12,300 bases of DNA from positions 1 through 12,300 of the forward strand of contig JANXTN010000188.1 of the NCBI GenBank assembly GCA_025352435.1, in the 5' to 3' direction. The translations under genes were made by a program, and so were the position numbers. Below the pieces are notes generated by a model, which was not told the origin of the DNA, made no database searches, and saw only the letters and a list, made by a program, of their open reading frames with translations. Every line of letters begins with the position of its first letter. Within the stretch, counting starts at the first letter, position 1. This DNA is from Ferruginibacter sp. (GTDB taxonomy: Bacteria > Bacteroidota > Bacteroidia > Chitinophagales > Chitinophagaceae). Of the stretch, positions 6,632 to 12,300 are shown in pieces.

Positions 6632-7789
6632 ATGCCAGAGATTTTAATAATTGATGATGAAAAGGCTATCAGAAAAACACTTTCCGAAATTTTATCTTTT
6701 GAAGGATATACAATTGAAGAGGCAGTAGATGGTGAAGAAGGGTTAAAGAAATTTGGGCTTAAGAATTACGATGTTATTTTATGCGATATCAAAATGCCGA
6801 AAATAGACGGCATTGAATTTTTAGAAAAAGCAAAAGCAATTAATGCTGACGTTCCAATCATAATGATTAGTGGACATGGCAACCTTGAAACTGCTGTAGA
6901 TGCTGTAAAAAAAGGCGCTTTCGATTATATAAGTAAACCGCCTGATCTCAACAGATTACTTATAACACTTCGCAATGCAATAGACCGAACAAACCTTACC
7001 GCAGAAACAAAGGTGCTTAAACGGAAAGTTAATAAAATGAATGACATGGTAGGAGACAGCCCTGCCATTGAAAAAATAAAACATACCATTGAAAAAGTTG
7101 CGCCAACAGATGCTCGTGTGCTTATTACCGGCGAGAACGGCGTAGGCAAAGAACTAGTGGCAAGATGGATACATGAAAAAAGTAACCGCAATACCGGCCC
7201 GATGGTAGAAGTAAATTGCGCAGCAATACCCGGTGAATTAATAGAGAGTGAATTATTCGGCCATGAAAAAGGTTCTTTTACATCTGCTATAAAACAACGA
7301 ATCGGGAAGTTTGAACAGGCAAATGGTGGTACTTTATTTTTAGATGAAATAGGTGATATGAGTTTAAATGCGCAGGCAAAAGTTTTGCGTGCATTACAGG
7401 AAGGAAAGATAACAAGAGTAGGCGCAGATAAAGACATAAGCGTAAATGTAAGAGTAGTAGCAGCTACCAATAAAGATTTATTAAAAGAGGTTGATGAAAA
7501 AAACTTTAGGTTGGATCTGTATCACAGGTTGGGTGTTATCATAATTCACGTGCCATCATTAAAAGAAAGAGAAGATGATATTCCAAAACTTGCCATGCAT
7601 TTTACCAAAATAATTGCTGCGGAATATGGGCAACCAAAAAAAGAAATTGATAAAGATGCGATGGCGCTTTTAAAAAGTTATAATTGGGGAGGAAATATTA
7701 GAGAACTACGAAACGTAGTAGAGCGTTTAATTATAATGGGCGGCAAAACAATTACCGCCGATGACGTAAAAACGTATGCTGCGCCTTAA
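6632..7789 (+). CDS. NtrC-type sigma-54-dependent response regulator without a DNA-binding domain
   Basis: The receiver domain (residues 1-120) has acidic residues Asp8/Asp9, phospho-acceptor Asp52 in LCDIKMP, Ser80 and Lys102. The AAA+ sigma-54 activator domain (about 138-370) has Walker A GENGVGKE (167-174), Walker B GGTLFLDEIGD (232-242), arginine-finger candidates Arg293 and Arg299, and the NIRELRN sensor II helix. The sigma-54 contact loop reads GSFTSA (214-219) instead of GAFTGA; the key Phe-Thr is kept. The 385-residue protein ends 15 residues after the last AAA+ helix (LIIMGG), so the Fis-type HTH found in NtrC (469 residues in E. coli) is missing. Only 84 bp remain before the next gene, too little to hide one. 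The known HTH-less regulators of this class, such as FlgR of Helicobacter, act on RNA polymerase from solution. No histidine kinase is encoded nearby. Confidence 0.9.
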   Translation: MPEILIIDDEKAIRKTLSEILSFEGYTIEEAVDGEEGLKKFGLKNYDVILCDIKMPKIDGIEFLEKAKAINADVPIIMISGHGNLETAVDAVKKGAFDYISKPPDLNRLLITLRNAIDRTNLTAETKVLKRKVNKMNDMVGDSPAIEKIKHTIEKVAPTDARVLITGENGVGKELVARWIHEKSNRNTGPMVEVNCAAIPGELIESELFGHEKGSFTSAIKQRIGKFEQANGGTLFLDEIGDMSLNAQAKVLRALQEGKITRVGADKDISVNVRVVAATNKDLLKEVDEKNFRLDLYHRLGVIIIHVPSLKEREDDIPKLAMHFTKIIAAEYGQPKKEIDKDAMALLKSYNWGGNIRELRNVVERLIIMGGKTITADDVKTYAAP

Positions 7790-7836
7790 GGTATCAGATA
7801 AAACTATATAATTGTTAAAACGCTTCTGTTGTAAAT

Positions 7837-7855
7837 TTCAAATATTACATTTGAA
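7837..7855. repeat. Inverted repeat overlapping the lepB promoter element
   Basis: TTCAAAT and ATTTGAA form a perfect 7-bp inverted repeat with a 5-bp spacer (ATTAC). Its right arm overlaps the -7 element at 7846-7853. It could be an operator or, less likely, a weak hairpin after the response regulator gene. There is no T-run to support termination. Confidence 0.35.
7846..7853 (+). promoter_or_regulatory. Bacteroidota-type -7 element for lepB
   Basis: TACATTTG matches TAnnTTTG exactly and lies 20 bp upstream of the lepB ATG, implying a leader of roughly 12-14 nt. A TTG at 7829-7831 is nearer than the usual -33 spacing, so the upstream half is not convincing. Confidence 0.45.
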
Positions 7856-7873
7856 GCTAATAAAAAACTGTTT

Positions 7874-9388
7874 ATGAGTATTGGTTGGATAATTTTTATT
7901 GTAGGAGTAATTGGCTGGCACTTTGGGATGTATGGGATGTTTAAAAAAGCAGGTATAGAACCTTGGAAAGCGTTAGTTCCATTTTATAATACCTGGTGCA
8001 TGGTGGAGAAAATGGAATTGAAAAAATGGTGGTTCTTCTTTCAATTTATTCCCGTAGCAGGCATATTTATTACAATCTGGATTACGATAAAATTTACTGA
8101 ATATTTTGGGAGATTTGGTTTGGGGCATCATGCTGCAGCTGTGTTTCTTCCTTTTGTATATTTCCCTTATTTAGGTTTTTCTGCCAATGAAAGATATGCA
8201 GGAAAAAAAGTAGTAGAAAATTATAAAAAATCCGGAACGAGAGAGTGGATAGATGCCGCAGCTTTTGCTGTCGTGGCCGCAACAATAATTAGAACTTTTG
8301 TTTTTGAAGCGTATACCATTCCTACGCCTTCTATGGAGAAGACTTTGCTTGTGAATGACTTTTTATTTGTGAGTAAATTTTCTTACGGACCACGCATACC
8401 GAATACGCCAATTGCAATGCCTTTTGTGCATCATACTATGCCTTTTGTAGCTGTAAAATCATACACAGAAGCAGTACATATTTCTTATACAAGATGGCTG
8501 GCAACACCAGTAAAAAGAAACGATGTAGTGGTCTTTAATTTTCCGGTAAATGACACATTAATTAATGATCCGATTATTGATGGCCAACAACAATTTGGGA
8601 GCCAGACAACTTATTATGAGGTAGTACGTGAAATTGGAAGAGATGAAACCTGGAATAGGTATGGTTCAGAAATTATTACAAGACCCGTTGATAAAAGAGA
8701 AAATTTTATAAAAAGATGTGTTGCAGTTGGTGGAGACGTACTGCAGGTTATAAATGGTAAAGCAACTGTAAACGGTCAACCACAGCCGGTCTTTCCGGAA
8801 TCTGAACGTTACTCAATTATGAATGTTCCTGCAAACAGTTATTTAGATAAAGAAAACCTTGCTGCAATGGGCATCAATGCTCGTTTTGATCAATATGATG
8901 TAAGGCAGATCGATCAATCTAATTGGCTTGTAAATATTACAAACGAAGAAAAAACAAAATTGAAATTACCTGCAGGTTATACGATTACAGATTACATAAT
9001 GGCACCGGATAAAAAACTGTTTCCATATTACGATTCATCAAATCACTGGTCGGCAGATAACTATGGCCCAATTACAATTCCACAAAAAGGTGCAACTATA
9101 CAATTAACGCCTGATAATCTAATTCGCTACCAGCGTTGTATAGAAGTGTACGAAGGAAATAAATTTGAAAACAGAAATGGTCAGTATTTTATTAATGATG
9201 TTGCTTCTACTTCTTACACATTTAAGATGGATTATTTTTGGATGATGGGAGACAACAGACATAATTCTCTTGACAGCAGGTATTGGGGCTTTGTGCCCGA
9301 AGATCATGTTGTAGGTAAAGCATCATTAATCTGGTTTAGCTGGGAAGGTGGACCAAGATGGAAAAGATTATTTAACAGTATCAAATAA
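7874..9388 (+). CDS. lepB: Signal peptidase I with an extra N-terminal membrane domain
   Basis: This membrane serine protease removes signal peptides from exported proteins on the outer face of the inner membrane. The catalytic Ser153 lies in IPTPSMEKTL and the general-base Lys280 in FIKRCVAVGGD. The conserved box E, GDNRHNSLDSRYWGFVP, is at 459-475, and VGKA follows. The protein has 504 residues against 324 in E. coli LepB. The extra length has two sources. Residues 1-110 form a separate hydrophobic domain with membrane segments near 3-20, 54-72 and 86-103 and the pattern KKAGIEPWKALVPFYN, resembling DUF5684-type domains. Long insertions occupy about 174-275 and 303-415, between the Ser, Lys and box E regions. 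The transmembrane anchor just before Ser153 is near 126-144. Such large SPases are common in Bacteroidota. An intrinsic terminator follows 27 bp after the stop. Confidence 0.95.
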   Translation: MSIGWIIFIVGVIGWHFGMYGMFKKAGIEPWKALVPFYNTWCMVEKMELKKWWFFFQFIPVAGIFITIWITIKFTEYFGRFGLGHHAAAVFLPFVYFPYLGFSANERYAGKKVVENYKKSGTREWIDAAAFAVVAATIIRTFVFEAYTIPTPSMEKTLLVNDFLFVSKFSYGPRIPNTPIAMPFVHHTMPFVAVKSYTEAVHISYTRWLATPVKRNDVVVFNFPVNDTLINDPIIDGQQQFGSQTTYYEVVREIGRDETWNRYGSEIITRPVDKRENFIKRCVAVGGDVLQVINGKATVNGQPQPVFPESERYSIMNVPANSYLDKENLAAMGINARFDQYDVRQIDQSNWLVNITNEEKTKLKLPAGYTITDYIMAPDKKLFPYYDSSNHWSADNYGPITIPQKGATIQLTPDNLIRYQRCIEVYEGNKFENRNGQYFINDVASTSYTFKMDYFWMMGDNRHNSLDSRYWGFVPEDHVVGKASLIWFSWEGGPRWKRLFNSIK

Positions 9389-9415
9389 TAAATTATTACA
9401 TAACTTTAATTTAAG

Positions 9416-9453
9416 AAAAAATCCTCTCAGCAATATGCAGAGAGGATTTTTTG
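9416..9453 (+). terminator. Intrinsic terminator after lepB
   Basis: ATCCTCTC (9421-9428) pairs perfectly with GAGAGGAT (9440-9447), extended by five A-T pairs on each side (A-tract 9416-9420, T-tract 9448-9452). The 11-base loop can form a further GC/GC pairing. The run of six T after the GC-rich stem core is typical of a Rho-independent terminator. The flanking A-tract would also let it work on the opposite strand, but no minus-strand gene lies next to it. Confidence 0.9.
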
Positions 9454-9527
9454 TCTCACTTACTTTTCATTTTAAACGGGCAATAAGTTTTATAAAATGC
9501 CTACACGTTCTTTAAAAGCAATACACA

Positions 9528-10016
9528 ATGAAGAAACAACATAGCTTTGGTTTTGAAATATATAATGACATTAGTGAATTAAATAAAGAGGATGCTTCGT
9601 TAATGGAAGAAGCAAGAAAGACAACGCAAAAAGCCTACGCACCTTACAGTAATTTTCTGGTTGGAGCAGCAGCATTGTTTAATAATGGCCAGAAAGTATT
9701 TGGTACAAATCAGGAAAATGCTTCTTATCCCGTTGGGATTTGTGCAGAGCGGGTTTTGCTAGCCTCCGCAAGTATGTTGCAAACAGATGAACCAATAAAA
9801 ACCATGGCTATCAGTTACAACAATCTTTCAAGAGTTGGTGGTAGCGATAGACCAATTTCTCCCTGTGGTATGTGCAGACAAAGTCTCGCAGAGTACGAAG
9901 AACGGACGTCTCAGTCAATGAGGTTAATACTATCCGGTATGGAAGGGAAAGTAATAGTTATTGAAAGCGCATCTCAATTGTTGCCTTTTTCATTTGGGAG
10001 TGAAAGTATGAAATAA
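9528..10016 (+). CDS. cdd: Cytidine deaminase
   Basis: This zinc enzyme deaminates cytidine and deoxycytidine to uridine and deoxyuridine in pyrimidine salvage, in the cytosol. The 162 residues match the homotetrameric class. The substrate-binding strand PYSNFLVGAA lies at 39-48 and the NQENASYPVG loop at 61-70. The catalytic CAE motif is Cys72-Ala73-Glu74, and the second zinc motif PCGMC contributes Cys113 and Cys116. Three cysteine zinc ligands are the rule for the tetrameric form, whereas the E. coli dimeric form uses one His and two Cys. The C-terminal LLPFSFG helps complete the neighbouring subunit's site in the family. The gene stands alone between the lepB terminator and a convergent operon. 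No clear TAnnTTTG is seen upstream, although an AT palindrome, TTTTATAAAA (9488-9497), lies in the leader region. Confidence 0.95.
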   Translation: MKKQHSFGFEIYNDISELNKEDASLMEEARKTTQKAYAPYSNFLVGAAALFNNGQKVFGTNQENASYPVGICAERVLLASASMLQTDEPIKTMAISYNNLSRVGGSDRPISPCGMCRQSLAEYEERTSQSMRLILSGMEGKVIVIESASQLLPFSFGSESMK

Positions 10017-10031
10017 GTAATTGAAAAAATA

Positions 10032-10361
10032 TCAACCGATTTTATTTCCATTTTCCGTTTGTCTTTCAGGCTGTAATAAAACAATATTTTTATCTGAATT
10101 ATAAATACCAAGCACAAGGCATTCACTGAGGTAATTGGCAATTTGTTTTGGAGGAAAATTAATTACGGCAATTATTTGTTTGCCGATTAATTCATCGCAT
10201 TTATACAATGTTGTTATCTGTGCAGATGAGTTTTTAATTCCTTCTGTTCCAAAATCTATTTTCAGTTTGTAGGCTGGTTTTTTAGCTTTTTCAAAAGGCA
10301 GAGCTTCGACAATTGTTCCGCTTCGCATATCAAGCTTTTCAAAATCCTCCCATGTTATCAT
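10032..10361 (-). CDS. csaA: CsaA-type tRNA-binding domain protein
   Basis: This is a small stand-alone OB-fold protein of 109 residues, the usual CsaA length. CsaA binds tRNA as a dimer and has been described in Bacillus as a chaperone linked to protein export; the physiological role is not settled. Characteristic segments are MITWEDFEKLDMRSGTI (1-17), KPAYKLKIDFG (28-38), GIKNSSAQIT (41-50), LIGKQIIAVINFPPKQIA (58-75) and the C-terminal ENGNKIG. The start codon overlaps the stop of the upstream DUF952 gene as ATGA, indicating translational coupling. It is the last gene of the minus-strand run and ends 15 bp from the convergent cytidine deaminase stop, with no hairpin between. Confidence 0.92.
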   Translation of the reverse strand: MITWEDFEKLDMRSGTIVEALPFEKAKKPAYKLKIDFGTEGIKNSSAQITTLYKCDELIGKQIIAVINFPPKQIANYLSECLVLGIYNSDKNIVLLQPERQTENGNKIG

Positions 10362-10651
10362 ATGTCAGTAATTTTTACAACGGCTTCTAAATTTATTGTA
10401 CCAAAAATATGAGGGAACATTTCATTTACAGAGGGAGCTAATTCATACTTTATCTCAGCTTTTAACTTGGCTTCATCGATATGCAATAAAAGAAGATCAG
10501 TTTTACCTTTGTAGTATCTTTCTATTACGCCAACTACCTGAATATCGGTACTGTTGTGGATGAATCCTTCTGTATACAGAGAAGGCTCATCAAAAAATCC
10601 TTTTATAATTGCAACTTCCCAATCATGTTTGTTTGTTACATGGTATATCAT
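10358..10651 (-). CDS. DUF952 family protein
   Basis: The 97-residue protein has the full DUF952 pattern: MIYHVT at the start, the EGFIHNST motif (28-35, usually EGFIHCS), the LLLLHIDEAKLKAEIKYE strand-helix, and FPHIFGTINLEAVV (79-92, usually FPHLYGPLNLDAV). The function of the family is unknown. The fold has been noted as ADP-ribosyltransferase-like, and any enzymatic role here is not demonstrated. The gene overlaps both neighbours by the ATGA arrangement, so it is translated from the same mRNA as the SirB1-like gene upstream and csaA downstream. Confidence 0.85.
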   Translation of the reverse strand: MIYHVTNKHDWEVAIIKGFFDEPSLYTEGFIHNSTDIQVVGVIERYYKGKTDLLLLHIDEAKLKAEIKYELAPSVNEMFPHIFGTINLEAVVKITDI

Positions 10652-11517
10652 ACTACCATCATTTCTATCAAGGAATTAATTTCTTTTATTTTAGTGTATT
10701 GGGCTTCAGTCTCGTAGCATTTTTTTAATTCAGATAACAACAAAATAATTATGGATTTGTTATTGAAAGGTTGAAAAAAAGAGGAGGTAGGAGGGAGTGA
10801 CATTTTTTTAAAATAATTCTCTACATCTTTATGAGAATACATTTGTCCATTAACGGGGTCAATATAAAATTTAATTTTTTCGGAGGCATGTCCTCTTGGG
10901 TTTAATATATCGTAATGCTGATCAAAATAACCGAGTATAAATTGTGTTGGAATATTTATAGCATATACAGGCACGTCGAGCAAACCAAAAAGTATTAATA
11001 AAAGCGCACCATTACCAAATGCATTGCCCTTGTGTAATTCAAGGGTCTTATCCAACAAAAAACCATCAACGTTGTTATAATTAATTTCAATTCCTTTTTG
11101 TTTGTAATAATTATAAACAATACTGCCAATAACATTTATTTGTTCCATCGGAGTTAGATAGCTGTTCATTTCCAGCCAAATATTTCTCCTTAGTTTTTCA
11201 ATTTCTTTAAATATAACAGTGTTGTCCATTTCAGGATGCACATATTTGGAAAGCAATAAACAACCGGCAAGTAAATCAGGAGTGCCCGAAGACCATTTTA
11301 AAAAATCTTCTTTTATGTCTTCGAAGTGAAGACGTTTGATGATTGAATCTATTTTTTGTTGTTGTGCAGGATTAACAATGGTTTCGCTGTAATTTTCCAG
11401 ATTGGCAATAATATCTTTTCCGAAAGAAATGATTTTGTTGCTTACACTTTCGTAAACATTTTCATCAGGATCTTCAATCAGCCTCAGGAGTGCCTGTATT
11501 TCTTTGTTTTCCTGCAT
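10648..11517 (-). CDS. SirB1/transglutaminase-like (Transglut_core2) protein
   Basis: The 289-residue protein resembles the SirB1 family, a transglutaminase-fold group of uncertain function. The N-terminal half is helical (about 1-140), with a LAGCLLLSKY segment at 83-92. The family core starts at LHKGNAFGNG (161-170) and continues through DVPVYAINIPTQFILGYFD (181-199), followed by FYIDPVNGQMYS. Where many SirB1 proteins have a His in the 'P-x-HF' element, this one has Gln192 (PTQF). Only two cysteines are present (86 and 267), neither in the core, so protease or transglutaminase chemistry is unlikely. The ATG at 11517 overlaps the ancestral stop of the decayed upstream gene as TAATG, and its own stop overlaps the DUF952 start as ATGA. 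Confidence 0.8.
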   Translation of the reverse strand: MQENKEIQALLRLIEDPDENVYESVSNKIISFGKDIIANLENYSETIVNPAQQQKIDSIIKRLHFEDIKEDFLKWSSGTPDLLAGCLLLSKYVHPEMDNTVIFKEIEKLRRNIWLEMNSYLTPMEQINVIGSIVYNYYKQKGIEINYNNVDGFLLDKTLELHKGNAFGNGALLLILFGLLDVPVYAINIPTQFILGYFDQHYDILNPRGHASEKIKFYIDPVNGQMYSHKDVENYFKKMSLPPTSSFFQPFNNKSIIILLLSELKKCYETEAQYTKIKEINSLIEMMVV

Positions 11518-12059
11518 TAGTTTAGTATTTGGTTAAATTCTGCATCCAAGGAAATGTTATTGGGGCGTCTTTTGCTCAAAGCTAAATTTTCTTCTTCATT
11601 TTTACAAGTCCTTTGGGAATAATAATTGCCTGTATCGAATTTCCAAACAAATAGTAATAGTGCTTTGTTTCTGTTTTTTAATGGTGGCACTTCGAAAATA
11701 TTTCCTTTCAGTAAATTTCGTTCTGATTATCAATTAAGTATCTGCTGCGATAAGGAAAGTTTCGCTAAAAATTAATTCATTTTCAGGATTTCCATTTATA
11801 TTTTTTTGCTGATTATTTTCTGCAGAACAACCGTCAAATTAAGGAAAAATGCGGAAATAAAAATTAGTTTATAGATATAGATAGTTAAAATATTGGATGA
11901 ACTTATGCCACCTACCAAATACAAAACAATTAAAAAAGCAATTAAAAGCCACTTTGTTTTAAAAAAGTGAGCCTCCGTTTCTTTTTACCTTCCTCCCAAA
12001 TACCTGCGTATAAAACTGATATAATCTTCTTTGCTGATGGTATATTGTAAGGAGACCAT
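11517..12059 (-). pseudogene. Decayed YcxB-like membrane protein gene
   Basis: This stretch has no intact ORF but keeps protein-like segments in all three minus frames. It begins at an ATG overlapping the topA stop (TAATG) and reads MVSLQYTISKEDYISF. Coding then seems to shift to WEEGKKKRRLTF and back to KTKWLLIAFLIVLYLVGG plus a second hydrophobic stretch, together a membrane hairpin. Next come NGNPENELIFSETFLIAAD, then YLIDNQNEIY with a TGA at 11708-11710 where a Trp is likely, then KHYYYLFGNSIQAIIIPKG (around 11601-11674). It ends in NEEENLALSKRRP and a stop overlapping the next ATG. The hairpin followed by a cytoplasmic domain with the 'QAIIIPK' strand is typical of YcxB-like proteins. 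Frame-0 stops lie at 11985-11987 and 11796-11798, the latter after an A7 tract (11801-11807) where an indel would restore the frame. The span is 543 bp, exactly 181 codons. Confidence 0.65.
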
Positions 12060-12300
12060 TATTTTTTTCGGGTGGCTGCTTTTTTAGGTGCTGCTTTTTT
12101 AGCTGCTGGTTTTGTAGGTGCCTTCTTTTTTGCAGTAGCTTTTTTATCAAAGGCTTTTGGATCTTGGGTCAATATCATTTTTTTGATGCTGTCCAATTCT
12201 AATGCTGCAAGTTCTGCGGCAGAATATTTACCATTGGCACCGTTACCCAAAACTTTTAATTTCTTTTTGTTGAATTTGATGATTGGTCCCCACTGTCCGT
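12059..12300 (-). CDS. topA: DNA topoisomerase I, C-terminal end (5' part beyond the window)
   Basis: The last 80 residues or so of a protein read into the window from the right edge. The frame is open to the edge, so the TTG at 12250 is internal. The first visible segment, GQWGPIIKFNKKKLKVLG, matches the repeat strand found in the C-terminal domains of Bacteroidota type IA topoisomerases. The segment YSAAELAALELDSIKKMI and a Lys/Ala/Pro-rich tail (AKKKAPTKPAAKKAAPKK) follow. Such tails occur on many topoisomerase I proteins and aid DNA binding. TopA relaxes negative supercoils behind transcription and replication complexes. Only the tail region is visible, so the catalytic Tyr cannot be checked. 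The stop codon overlaps the start of the decayed gene as TAATG, making topA the upstream visible gene of the overlapping run. Confidence 0.75.
   Translation of the reverse strand, partial: GQWGPIIKFNKKKLKVLGNGANGKYSAAELAALELDSIKKMILTQDPKAFDKKATAKKKAPTKPAAKKAAPKKAATRKK

Noticed and set aside
6925..7470. A 181-codon minus-strand ORF opposite the response regulator
   Set aside because: It lies wholly inside a gene with clear receiver and AAA+ motifs. Its Ser/Pro/Phe-rich composition is typical of an antisense shadow.
9497..9544. Short 15-codon ORF (starts MPTRSLKAIH) overlapping the cytidine deaminase start
   Set aside because: It could be a leader peptide but has no attenuator hairpins, codon repeats or other support. 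A chance ORF is more likely.
12059..12145. Repetitive AGCTGC/GCTTTTTT-like sequence considered as a DNA repeat array
   Set aside because: The repetition is explained by the Lys/Ala/Pro-rich tail of topoisomerase I and has no regular unit.
11959..12150. A 63-codon minus-strand ORF rich in Lys and Gln
   Set aside because: It is the out-of-frame reading of the topA Lys/Ala tail running into the start of the decayed gene. It has no independent protein features.

Overview
The window looks like chromosomal DNA from a low-GC member of the Bacteroidota, probably close to the Chitinophagaceae. Four things point there. The promoter-like signals fit the Bacteroidota -7 consensus (TAnnTTTG) and no purine-rich ribosome binding sites are obvious. 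The signal peptidase I is about 500 residues long and carries an extra N-terminal membrane domain. DNA topoisomerase I ends in a Lys/Ala-rich tail. The mix of families (DUF2071, SirB1-like, CsaA, NDH-2, glycosylasparaginase) also fits. The genus assignment is an inference. No tRNA, rRNA, CRISPR, IS element or phage gene was seen.

Layout. The left edge holds the 3' part of serA (+), then an NDH-2 gene (+) with its own -7 element and a perfect palindrome upstream, then a DUF2071 protein (+). Converging on these is a three-gene minus-strand operon, transcribed as glycosylasparaginase, CutC, GH2 beta-mannosidase. Two of its enzymes fit removal of the core of N-linked glycans: Man-beta-1,4-GlcNAc cleavage and GlcNAc-Asn cleavage. 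This gives CutC an unexpected context. The mannosidase keeps its catalytic barrel and both catalytic glutamates but appears to have lost two of the family's accessory beta-sandwich domains. Divergent from this operon is an NtrC-type response regulator (+) with no DNA-binding domain, followed by a long signal peptidase I (+) with a strong intrinsic terminator, then cytidine deaminase (+).

The right third is a tightly packed minus-strand run: topA (C-terminal part only), a decayed YcxB-like gene, a SirB1/transglutaminase-like protein, a DUF952 protein and a CsaA-type tRNA-binding protein. Every junction in this run is a stop/start overlap (TAATG or ATGA). The decayed gene therefore sits where an intact cistron must once have been translated. 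The roughly 540-bp stretch that looks non-coding at 11518-12058 is this pseudogene.

The most notable observations are the domain-trimmed mannosidase, CutC inside a glycan-catabolic operon, the HTH-less sigma-54-type regulator with a variant GAFTGA loop, and the pseudogene caught inside an overlapping operon. I found no sign of a defence system or mobile element. All family assignments come from sequence recognition by eye, without database searches.
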